A DNA stretch of 9,228 nucleotides, taken from Thermoplasmata archaeon (lineage in GTDB: Archaea > Thermoplasmatota > Thermoplasmata > Thermoplasmatales > Thermoplasmataceae). The stretch is taken from NCBI GenBank assembly GCA_021850835.1, contig JAJZKS010000055.1:1-9228 (forward strand), written 5' to 3'. Shown piece after piece: positions 1 to 6,230 of this stretch. The translations under genes and the position numbers were made by a program. The notes beneath the pieces were generated by a model. That model did no database searches, was not told where the DNA came from, and saw only the letters and a list, made by a program, of their open reading frames with translations. Numbering within the stretch: position 1 is the first letter of the stretch; each line of letters starts with the position of its first letter.

Positions 1-2789
1 ACATGATGGATGTGCCGAGGGCACTTAATTACGTTAAGGATGTAATTGAAGGCAAGAATTTCAAAATACTAGATTACCGGGCGGAGACAAGCCCCTTCTC
101 ATATGGTCTTATTCTAGCCGGTGTTTCTGACATGGTCCTCATGGAGGACAGGTCCAAACTTCTCAAGGAACTCCAGGGAAGAATACTGGACAAAATATAT
201 GGTTCACAGGAGATCAGGTTCCTGATCCAGGATCAGGCTACAGTTGATCAGTATTACAAATCAAAGGTTCCACAGATAACTGACAAGCAGAGTTATGAAG
301 ACTTCGCAAGGCATTTTCTGGTTTTCGACCCATTCAGGAACAGGTTCAACAGCCCTTTCCCTTATGCGCAGGTAGGCGTCTCTGATATTACTGAGGACCT
401 TATTGGTGAGGATGCCATCGTTTCCGTCTATGTGAGAGGGACGGGGTGGGCTCATATAGACAACTATCCGGTAATAAGAAAACTCTTCCGTGCAGATGAA
501 AAAATGGATGTCTCCACACAGATGGTTTTTGATGCCATTGAAAACCATACCTTCGGTGAACTCAAGAAAGCCCTGGATATGGAAGAAGGAGAGCTTAAGG
601 ATTCCCTTACCAGGCTGGAATCATGGTATTCCATCAGGCGCACACTCAAGGATGGAAACAATTCTTATGTTAAAAACGACCTCTATGTTGAGCAACCAGA
701 TGTGGTGGAAGCAGTAGACAGGGCCCTTATACTAGTTATCGGAAGCTATGGCCCGCTTACCATAGACGAGATATCCATAAGGCTGCCCATAGACCAGACT
801 CTTTTGTCCGAAGGCCTGAGCAGGCTTGTTGAGGAAGGTACACTTGTGAACGAGTATATTACTCCTGTATTTGCAAGGCAGTATATCCTCAAGCCAGATC
901 TCGATGCACTTCTTGGCCGTGGTGAAAGCAACGAGCTTGAACTGAGAGTGGCAGATTTCTCTTCTGAAGTTGAGTCAGTTTCCGATTATTTTGAGAAGTA
1001 TGGTTACGCATACAGCACGGAGAGCATCCAGGCGAGATGCGCAGATTACTCCAGTGATAATATTGAGAAACTGCTGCGAGACGGAAAAGTCCACCTGGGA
1101 AGATTTGTGAAGAACCGTTTGTCGTACGCATCTGACTGGCTCACTGAAGCTCTTTACAACCTGAGATATGAACCTTTCAAGGATGAGGAAATCCAGGTCA
1201 TAAAGCACATTGAGAACGGACACAACACAGATGACGATATTGCTGAAAGATCAGGGAACCCCGTAAAGGTTGTCAGGCAGATCATCCGTGCTCTCGAGTT
1301 CAGGGTCTCCATTTCAAGATCACTGGACGGCAAGTATTCCATTCTTTACGGTTCCAGAGAACGGGGAGATGTACAGAAGAGCGTAAAGGTTCTGATTGGG
1401 AAATTCGGCCCGGTGGCAAAGCGTGAGCTAGAACATACCTTCTGGGCGTACATGAGTGAAACCATCAAATCATTAGAGGATAAGCCCAAGTATATCAGGA
1501 ATGACCTCTATTATGGCAGCAGGAAGCTTAATGGAGACCTAAAGAGGGGTGTTATTGTCCCGGTAACTGATCCATTGGAGATTTACTTTGGAAGAAAGTA
1601 TCTCAATGAGATAGATTACAATTCCATTTATGTGTCAAAGGGAAAGGAAGAGGCGACACTTACCGTTGCTTACAACGATGGCGTCCTATGGATTTCAAAC
1701 CTTACAGGTTCCATATCTTCACCCGAAAGTTTCTTCGCTTCTGTTAAGGAACTTGCCAGGAACCACAATTGCCAGGAGATTTTCATTTCATCTGTTCCAG
1801 AGAATGTCTCGCCTTACGGAAAGGTAGCTGGCTTTACAGATAAAGCTGGAGCGCTTCTTCTTGGTGATGCAAGCATATTGGATATTGAGGAGGAAAATCT
1901 GTTCTCTTATGCAATTTCCAATGCACAAAGGAACACGGACTCAGTGGTATTTGAAAAGCTAAAGGAATTCCATCTTGGTATAAGGAATGAGGTGGAAGCG
2001 TCATACATGGGCCTGAGGAATGCCCTGTTACGCAACTACTTCCAGTCCAGGTTGCTATATAATTTTGCAGGGCCCTTTGGAGTTCAGGCCATGGCAACCA
2101 TGGAGACCATATCTGTATATAGGGCCATAAAAGCCAGAGAGCTCAACGAAACAGACCAGAGAATAGTACATGTAATCATGGAATATGGAGGTGCCACTGA
2201 GGCTGAAATTATTACGCACCTGCGCAGGGATGTACTGGGGGTAAGGAACAACCTTAAGTCGCTATATGAAGACTGTGTAATTGCAAAAGATTCGGATCGG
2301 CGCTACGTTTTCGTTCCGGAGAAGTTCAAGAAAGGGGAGGCGGTCGATATCCTGGTGAAAGCAATGCTGAAGAATATGGGATTCATAGACGCGAAGAGGT
2401 ACGAAGAGGTCACTGGACGGCCAATGGACCAGAACTTCTTCAAGAACATTGAACAGCTTATAAAATCAGGAAAAGCCATTAAAGGTGTCATACCTGGATT
2501 CCAACGCCTGCTTTACATTAATCCTGCTGCTCTGAAATTGAAGGGCGGAGACTCCAGGATCATGATTCCCAAGGACATCATCATTCTTTACTTCCAGGAT
2601 TATATAAAAAGGCAGCTTGGCACTACAAACCTCTACATAATGGTAAATGACGGGAGGCTTGCTGCGGGTTTCTCCGCCAGGAAGAGCCTGAAGACCCTGA
2701 AAGTCTCCAAGGTAATAGGGGACAGGGAATACAGGGACAAGATGAGGAAAGAGATGAATGAGTTTGGATTTGCAGTCTCCTTCAATTGA
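1..2789 (+). CDS. Lhr-like large helicase, C-terminal part (5' truncated by window edge)
   Basis: The frame is open from the left edge to a TGA at 2787-2789, giving 928 visible residues from the ATG at position 3. That ATG is probably internal. The first ~50 visible residues (MDVPRALNYVKDVIEGK, then SPFSYGLILAGVSD and MVLMEDR at 30-50) match the segment that follows the two RecA motor domains in Lhr-type superfamily-2 helicases, so those motor domains should lie off the window. The rest is built from winged-helix-like units at about 174-225, 238-300, 394-445, 456-510, 715-775 and 779-840. Lhr proteins are 3'-5' helicases linked to DNA repair, and the C-terminal winged-helix regions contact nucleic acid. 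The tail is longer than in core Lhr proteins of about 900 aa in total. Family membership is fairly sure; the precise role is inferred. Confidence 0.72.
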   Translation, partial: MMDVPRALNYVKDVIEGKNFKILDYRAETSPFSYGLILAGVSDMVLMEDRSKLLKELQGRILDKIYGSQEIRFLIQDQATVDQYYKSKVPQITDKQSYEDFARHFLVFDPFRNRFNSPFPYAQVGVSDITEDLIGEDAIVSVYVRGTGWAHIDNYPVIRKLFRADEKMDVSTQMVFDAIENHTFGELKKALDMEEGELKDSLTRLESWYSIRRTLKDGNNSYVKNDLYVEQPDVVEAVDRALILVIGSYGPLTIDEISIRLPIDQTLLSEGLSRLVEEGTLVNEYITPVFARQYILKPDLDALLGRGESNELELRVADFSSEVESVSDYFEKYGYAYSTESIQARCADYSSDNIEKLLRDGKVHLGRFVKNRLSYASDWLTEALYNLRYEPFKDEEIQVIKHIENGHNTDDDIAERSGNPVKVVRQIIRALEFRVSISRSLDGKYSILYGSRERGDVQKSVKVLIGKFGPVAKRELEHTFWAYMSETIKSLEDKPKYIRNDLYYGSRKLNGDLKRGVIVPVTDPLEIYFGRKYLNEIDYNSIYVSKGKEEATLTVAYNDGVLWISNLTGSISSPESFFASVKELARNHNCQEIFISSVPENVSPYGKVAGFTDKAGALLLGDASILDIEEENLFSYAISNAQRNTDSVVFEKLKEFHLGIRNEVEASYMGLRNALLRNYFQSRLLYNFAGPFGVQAMATMETISVYRAIKARELNETDQRIVHVIMEYGGATEAEIITHLRRDVLGVRNNLKSLYEDCVIAKDSDRRYVFVPEKFKKGEAVDILVKAMLKNMGFIDAKRYEEVTGRPMDQNFFKNIEQLIKSGKAIKGVIPGFQRLLYINPAALKLKGGDSRIMIPKDIIILYFQDYIKRQLGTTNLYIMVNDGRLAAGFSARKSLKTLKVSKVIGDREYRDKMRKEMNEFGFAVSFN

Positions 2790-2810
2790 CTTTTACATGA
2801 TGTGGAATTG

Positions 2811-2819
2811 AGCTTTTTT
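2811..2819 (+). terminator. T-tract terminator candidate after the helicase gene
   Basis: A run of six T (2814-2819) begins 25 nt after the helicase stop. Archaeal RNA polymerase terminates at U-rich tracts without needing a hairpin. A second T6 run lies at 2871-2876 and could act as backup. No strong stem precedes either run. Confidence 0.4.
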
Positions 2820-2997
2820 CCTTACTTGTAAGGATCGTAATCTTTCCATTATCGCCTCAGAAATAAGGGATTTTTTCCAAAAAAGGATATTTCCATCATA
2901 CTGAATATAATAAGATCCCTCTTTAGGGGGGCTGATTAACAGATAACAAGGGAGACAACCAAATGACTTTTATCCAAAGTTCAAAAATAAGCAGAAA

Positions 2998-3005
2998 TTT
3001 TATAT
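2998..3005 (+). promoter_or_regulatory. TATA box of the membrane protein-regulator operon
   Basis: TTTTATAT is centred about 25.5 nt upstream of the ATG at 3027, the distance expected if transcription starts at the A of the start codon (leaderless mRNA). No Shine-Dalgarno sequence precedes the ATG, which fits this reading. The 237-bp gap before it (2790-3026) otherwise holds two T-tracts and a weak CCCT-CTTT-AGGG hairpin at 2917-2928. Confidence 0.6.
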
Positions 3006-3026
3006 CCAACTACCATACGTATTTAA

Positions 3027-3296
3027 ATGGAAAATATCGATTTTTATTTGATGGGGCTTTCCGTGATTCTCGCAGCATTCTTGCTAGCAGTGGGCGGTCG
3101 TGCTTACAGGAAATCTGGTATGCGGATGTTCCTTTACATAATGATAGTTTTCCTCATCATTCTCTTTGACGGTGTCCTCCTAATTCTAGTTGGTTTCGGG
3201 CTACTGGCGCTTCCAATTTCAAACACAGCGGTCCTGATGGTATCTAACATAGCTGTTCTCCTACTCTTCTATTACGGAGTTGTGCGGGGTAGTTAG
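3027..3296 (+). CDS. Small three-helix membrane protein (DUF7521-like)
   Basis: This 89-aa protein is almost entirely hydrophobic. Membrane helices are visible at about residues 6-24, 33-60 and 65-86. A basic AYRKSGMR loop (26-33) between helices 1 and 2 is probably cytoplasmic, and the C-terminus ends VVRGS. The pattern of helix, A-Y-R-[KR]-[ST]-G, helix with a D/E-G near its middle (D48-G49), helix resembles the small haloarchaeal membrane proteins I know as DUF7521. As I recall, those are also encoded beside winged-helix regulators. The family name is from memory and untested; no biochemical function is known to me. The ATG at 3027 is chosen because the TATA box is spaced for a leaderless start there. 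The TTG-started regulator begins 3 nt after the stop, so the two genes are surely co-transcribed. Confidence 0.75.
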   Translation: MENIDFYLMGLSVILAAFLLAVGGRAYRKSGMRMFLYIMIVFLIILFDGVLLILVGFGLLALPISNTAVLMVSNIAVLLLFYYGVVRGS

Positions 3297-3299
3297 ATA

Positions 3300-3806
3300 T
3301 TGCATAATCAGGGTTCTCTCAGGGATTTCATCGAACAGATAATATCTGAAAACCCGGGTATCCATTTCAGGGAAATCCAGAGAAAATCAGGAGCAGCAGT
3401 TGGCCAGGTTGAATACCACCTCTACCAGCTTGAACGGATGGAGAAAATATCCATTAAGAAAGATGGTAAGCTCAAGAGATATTTTCTCCTGAATAACACG
3501 GGTTTTAACGACAGGAAAATTCTTTATTTCCTGAGAAATAAATTTTCCAGGGATATAATATTCTACCTCCTGGAAAACGAGAGCGCCGAACTTTCAATGT
3601 TTCTCTCAGGGAGAAAGAGCAGGCAGGAAAATACCAGGCAGGTCATTTCAGACATGATTAACCAAGGTATAATCCACACCGAGAGCAAATCTAGCACCAA
3701 TTACCTCTTTCTCACAGATCCAGAAAATACTATGCTTATGTTGAAGAAATTCCGTGAGAGTTTCCTGGATACCATGAGCAACAACATTATGTCTATGCTC
3801 GACTGA
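3300..3806 (+). CDS. Double winged-helix transcriptional regulator, TTG start
   Basis: This 168-aa cytoplasmic DNA-binding protein has two winged-helix units. The first (about 11-64) has the archaeal pattern NPGIHFREIQRKSG, then a recognition helix ending VEYHLYQLE, and a basic wing at about 53-61 (KKDGKLKRY). The second (about 72-149) runs from DRKILYFL through the ISDMINQGIIHTE segment to NYLFLTD. It ends in a helical tail (about 152-168) that could dimerise. The TTG at 3300 is the only sensible start: the next Met is residue 47, inside the first HTH. GGGGT at 3286-3290 is a weak ribosome-binding candidate, but translational coupling from the upstream stop (3294-3296) is likelier. The likely role is to control its own operon or nearby genes, perhaps with the membrane protein as sensor. 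Its target and signal are unknown. Confidence 0.82.
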   Translation: MHNQGSLRDFIEQIISENPGIHFREIQRKSGAAVGQVEYHLYQLERMEKISIKKDGKLKRYFLLNNTGFNDRKILYFLRNKFSRDIIFYLLENESAELSMFLSGRKSRQENTRQVISDMINQGIIHTESKSSTNYLFLTDPENTMLMLKKFRESFLDTMSNNIMSMLD

Positions 3807-3808
3807 AA

Positions 3809-4789
3809 TTAGAATCTTCTTTTTCGGTATGACCCATATGAAATTCCAAGAAGAGCAATTCCTGAGACCATTCCTGCACCCAGAAGTTCTGAATGCAGAA
3901 TAAGGAAACTGGCGGCATTCTGGATATCATTCTGTAGTATTGGGCTCTGGAACAGATTTATCTGCGGAACTGAGAAATATGGGTCTTGTGAGAGAGACTG
4001 GATGCCATTGGTGAAATGGTACTGGAAGATAAGGGTATCCACGGTGCCGTCCGTGCTCTTTGAGGCATTGAGCACTCCATTGTTTCCATTGATGGTGAAC
4101 GTGCTGTTCCACCAATAATAAGCATCATAATTGGTGCTGGAGACGCCTATGGCAGTGGTGTTCAGCTTCGTGAGGTTATGCGATATCTGGGCAAGGTGAT
4201 GGTATTGTTCGAACCCATTCCCAAGTTTTGCACCGAGCTGCTGGATCAATAGCAGATCTCCCGATCCATTGATGCTGTTAGAACTCATGGTGAATGTGAG
4301 CTGGAAACTGCTCAGTGAAGTGTTATTTCCAGGAACAGGGTTTGCAACGTAAGTCTTGTTCATCCATATTACGATGTCAGATGTAATTCGGGAGTCATAA
4401 CCAAATCCTGAATCTTCCTGCCCGCTCTGTATCAGGGCGGGACTTATGTTGAATTTTTTTTCAAGGCCCTTGAGGTATTCTATGTCTGATTTATGAAACA
4501 CGAGGTGAGAGGCATAGTAAATGCTGTTATTGGATACACGTTGGATGGTCCACTTTTCAGAAGGGAAAAATGCGTAGTAAAAGCCGCTCTGGGTAAATAG
4601 TAGCATTCCTTCATAAGAAATGTTGAAGCTGGTGTTTGCTGAGGCATTAATGTAAACCTGAGGGTAACTGGTAAAATGCAAATCGTTTTCAACAGGAGCC
4701 TCAGGATTGTGTGTCCCATCATCTGCGGAGGCAGCGGGGAGCGCCATTAATGAGAATATGGCCAGAAGTAGTAGTAAGCGCCTCAACAA
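3809..4789 (-). CDS. Secreted, C-terminally anchored protein rich in N-glycosylation sequons
   Basis: This 326-aa protein is of no family I recognise. The N-terminus is a textbook Sec signal: two Arg at 3-4, a Leu-rich core, and ASA before DDG, giving likely cleavage after residue 22. A hydrophobic segment at about 300-319 and a basic tail (YRKRRF) form a C-terminal anchor, so about 275 residues face outside. I count 13 N-X-S/T sequons (for example NAS, NTS and NIS within ten residues near 48-57), and no cysteine at all. The ectodomain is rich in Ser, Asn, Tyr and Trp (a YYWW cluster). Thermoplasmatales lack an S-layer and coat the membrane with glycoproteins, so a surface glycoprotein is a fair inference. 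The start is TTG at 4789 or the adjacent TTG at 4786; the first ATG (Met15) would destroy the signal peptide. It converges on the regulator gene with a 2-bp gap. Confidence 0.78.
   Translation of the reverse strand: MLRRLLLLLAIFSLMALPAASADDGTHNPEAPVENDLHFTSYPQVYINASANTSFNISYEGMLLFTQSGFYYAFFPSEKWTIQRVSNNSIYYASHLVFHKSDIEYLKGLEKKFNISPALIQSGQEDSGFGYDSRITSDIVIWMNKTYVANPVPGNNTSLSSFQLTFTMSSNSINGSGDLLLIQQLGAKLGNGFEQYHHLAQISHNLTKLNTTAIGVSSTNYDAYYWWNSTFTINGNNGVLNASKSTDGTVDTLIFQYHFTNGIQSLSQDPYFSVPQINLFQSPILQNDIQNAASFLILHSELLGAGMVSGIALLGISYGSYRKRRF
3815..3825 (+). terminator. T-rich terminator candidate for the regulator operon
   Basis: TCTTCTTTTTC starts 9 nt after the regulator stop and lies inside the last codons of the convergent gene. 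It is the only T-rich tract positioned to end the rightward transcript, since the two genes are 2 bp apart. Confidence 0.35.
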
Positions 4790-4802
4790 ATGGTTAACTG
4801 CC

Positions 4803-4820
4803 TATTTAAAATAAAATTTT
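4803..4820 (-). promoter_or_regulatory. A/T-rich promoter of the surface protein gene
   Basis: The minus strand reads AAAATTTTATTTTAAATA. The TTTTATTT part (4809-4816) is centred 23.5 nt upstream of the TTG at 4789 and 26.5 nt upstream of the TTG at 4786. Both distances suit a leaderless transcript. The adjoining TTTAAATA (4803-4810) is too close to either start to serve one. Confidence 0.45.
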
Positions 4821-4845
4821 TTGGTACAATGGTGCTGAAATATGT

Positions 4846-5004
4846 TTAAGAGAATTCTTCCCTTAACTCTATCATTACAAGATTAAGGACATCCTCAAAA
4901 GTCACTCCTGTGTATTCTCTCAGGCCACCCATCTCAGTCCTTAGCCTGGCTACATATTGATCGTCTTCAGAATCGAATTCAATGTTACAAATAAGTTCCT
5001 GCAT
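4846..5004 (-). CDS. 52-aa HicB/UPF0150-like small protein
   Basis: ATG at 5004-5002 and TAA at 4848-4846 enclose 52 residues, so the gene is short enough to be missed by length cut-offs. The sequence has a beta strand with acidic residues (IEFDSEDD, 8-15), then QYVARL (16-21), a turn with GG (26-27), TGVTFEDVL (32-40), and an acidic amphipathic helix LVMIELREEF to the end. This order (strand, Y-x-A strand, G-containing strand, G-x-T-x-E-[DE]-[AVL]-L, helix) is the HicB/UPF0150 antitoxin-like half-RNase-H fold, but without a DNA-binding tail. No HicA-like toxin is adjacent: both neighbours are a reductase and a surface protein. It has its own TATA box. It may be a stand-alone regulatory or adaptor protein; the fold is inferred from pattern only. 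The coding call rests on a clean frame, a plausible promoter and a family-like pattern. Confidence 0.68.
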   Translation of the reverse strand: MQELICNIEFDSEDDQYVARLRTEMGGLREYTGVTFEDVLNLVMIELREEFS

Positions 5005-5035
5005 GTTAACACTCTGTAAAAACTGAATTTCCTGC

Positions 5036-5045
5036 TTTATTTAAA
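5036..5045 (-). promoter_or_regulatory. TATA box of the 52-aa gene
   Basis: TTTAAATAAA on the minus strand is centred about 36 nt upstream of the ATG at 5004. This predicts a start near 5016 and a leader of about 12 nt. The leader has no clear Shine-Dalgarno sequence. Confidence 0.5.
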
Positions 5046-5051
5046 CATTTT

Positions 5052-5065
5052 GGAATAATTATTCC
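5052..5065. promoter_or_regulatory. 14-bp perfect palindrome, candidate operator
   Basis: GGAATAATTATTCC equals its own reverse complement over all 14 bases; the flanking bases (T and G) do not extend it. On the minus strand it ends 6 nt before the TATA box of the 52-aa gene, overlapping where the BRE/upstream activator contact would be. This is the usual place for a dimeric regulator to activate or block TBP/TFB loading. The binding protein is unknown. Confidence 0.4.
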
Positions 5066-5132
5066 GTGGCATTCTATGGCGTGCTAAAATTGTGGACTTG
5101 AGAATTGGTGGAATTGTAGTACACATAATCAT

Positions 5133-5137
5133 AAAAA
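5133..5137 (-). terminator. U-tract terminator candidate after the reductase gene
   Basis: A5 on the plus strand gives U5 in the leftward transcript, beginning 17 nt past the reductase stop codon (TGA at 5156-5154). It is short, so the call is tentative. Confidence 0.25.
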
Positions 5138-5153
5138 TATTGAATTGGGAAAG

Positions 5154-6164
5154 TCAGAGTTCAATCATTATCCTTCCCAGTGACATCTTGCTCTTCATTT
5201 CAGAAAAAGCTCCATTTACATCCTCAAGATGGATTTTCCTGTGAACCATTGCTGTAATTTTTCCCTCTGCGGAAAGCTTCAGGGCTTCCTTCATATCCTC
5301 CCGAGTGGAACTGATGCTTCCCATTATCCTGTTCCCCTTGAGTATGATTAGGCCAAGCGGCAATGGCACAGGTGTGGGATCAACATTTCCAACCACGACC
5401 ATCCTCCCCCCTGTTCGCAAGCTTCTGAGAGATCGGTCAAAAGTGGGGAGCCCGACGCTTTCAAAAGCCAGGTGGACTCCATCGCCGGTGTTTTCCTTTA
5501 TCTCCTTGTCGAAGTTTTCGGAGGTAACAACAAGATCTGCCCCAAGGCTGTAAAGTTTCTCGGCCTTCCATGATGAAGATGTCTTGGCAATTACATGCGC
5601 CCCAAGAGCCTTTGCAATCTGTATGGCATGCGTTCCAACTCCGCCGCCGGCACCTGAAATTAGGACCTTTTCACCTTCCTTGAGGCCGCCAACACGTTTC
5701 AGTGCATTGTAGACCATTCCAGTTACACAGGCTGAGATGGAAGCTTCAGCCTCCCCAACTCCTTGGGGCACTTTCACGAGGGACCTGTCGGAAGTCCTGA
5801 TATATTGGGCATAACCGCCGTTGACAGTTTCCCCGAAGGTCTTCTTGTTCGGGCAGAGATTTTCATTGCCTGAAGTGCAGAATTCACATTTTCCGCAGGG
5901 AGTGTATATGAGGCTTGCAACCCTGTCTCCCGGCTTGAATTCCTGAACATCATTGCCAACTTTTTCTATTATCCCGGAAATCTCATGTCCGGGAATTATT
6001 GGAAGGGCTACCCTGGGGAAAAAACCCTCCTGCGTTAGAATATCGCGAAAGCAGATTCCTGTGAGATTTTGCCTGATTAGAACATCGTGCCCTGAAATTT
6101 CCGGTATTTCAACATCCTCAACAACAAGTGGCTCCTTGATCTCCTTCAGCACAGAAGCTTTCAT
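5154..6164 (-). CDS. Zinc-dependent medium-chain reductase, acryloyl-CoA reductase-like
   Basis: This 336-aa cytosolic protein has the usual length of the zinc alcohol dehydrogenase family. Catalytic-zinc ligands are visible at C38 (GICFRD), H60-E61 (PGHE) and C146 (ACVTGMVY). The structural-zinc cysteines are complete at C90, C93, C96 and C104. The Rossmann loop is GAGGGVG (171-177), and the following strand ends AKTSSS with no acidic residue, which favours NADPH over NADH. The stretches C-x-R-D-x-L-x-x-x-G-F-x-P-R, CVTGMVY, VGLPTFDRSL and VGNVDP recall the acryloyl-CoA reductases of Sulfolobus and Metallosphaera (3-hydroxypropionate route) more than ordinary alcohol dehydrogenases. The true substrate could instead be another enoyl-CoA or an alcohol. 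The ATG at 6164 lies 23.5 nt from a TATA box (leaderless). It is divergent from the E1-like gene. Confidence 0.85.
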   Translation of the reverse strand: MKASVLKEIKEPLVVEDVEIPEISGHDVLIRQNLTGICFRDILTQEGFFPRVALPIIPGHEISGIIEKVGNDVQEFKPGDRVASLIYTPCGKCEFCTSGNENLCPNKKTFGETVNGGYAQYIRTSDRSLVKVPQGVGEAEASISACVTGMVYNALKRVGGLKEGEKVLISGAGGGVGTHAIQIAKALGAHVIAKTSSSWKAEKLYSLGADLVVTSENFDKEIKENTGDGVHLAFESVGLPTFDRSLRSLRTGGRMVVVGNVDPTPVPLPLGLIILKGNRIMGSISSTREDMKEALKLSAEGKITAMVHRKIHLEDVNGAFSEMKSKMSLGRIMIEL

Positions 6165-6181
6165 AAGTATGAATGTGGTAG

Positions 6182-6193
6182 AAATATATATTT
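6182..6193. promoter_or_regulatory. Self-complementary TATA box, possible bidirectional promoter
   Basis: AAATATATATTT is a perfect 12-bp palindrome in the 66-bp gap between the divergent reductase and E1-like genes. Leftward it is centred 23.5 nt from the reductase ATG (leaderless start). Rightward it predicts a start near 6212 and a leader of about 19 nt before the ATG at 6231. One TBP site could thus serve both genes. BRE elements cannot be judged with confidence. Confidence 0.5.
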
Positions 6194-6230
6194 GATGGGT
6201 CTAAATGGGTTCTGCATAACTGGGTCGCAA

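Noticed and set aside
261..548. 95-codon minus-strand frame opposite the helicase gene
   Set aside because: It is antisense to the well-supported Lhr-like frame and shows no recognisable domain; several similar shadows occur along the same gene.
2797..2905. Possible C/D-box small RNA (ATGATGT near 2797, CTGA near 2901)
   Set aside because: The boxes are about 100 nt apart with no C'/D' pair or terminal stem, too loose for an archaeal C/D sRNA.
2917..2928. CCCT-CTTT-AGGG hairpin as a terminator or riboswitch element
   Set aside because: The stem is only 4 bp and is not followed by a T-tract, so it is within chance expectation.
2963..3169. 68-codon plus-strand frame starting at an ATG before the membrane protein gene
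   Set aside because: It lies in another frame over the membrane protein gene, has no membrane or domain pattern, and the TATA box is spaced for the ATG at 3027, not 2963.
6192..6230. Upstream TTG/ATG starts (6192, 6195) for the E1-like gene
   Set aside because: They would add 12-13 residues without family similarity and would place the start codon inside or at the edge of the TATA palindrome. The family N-terminus begins at the Met at 6231.
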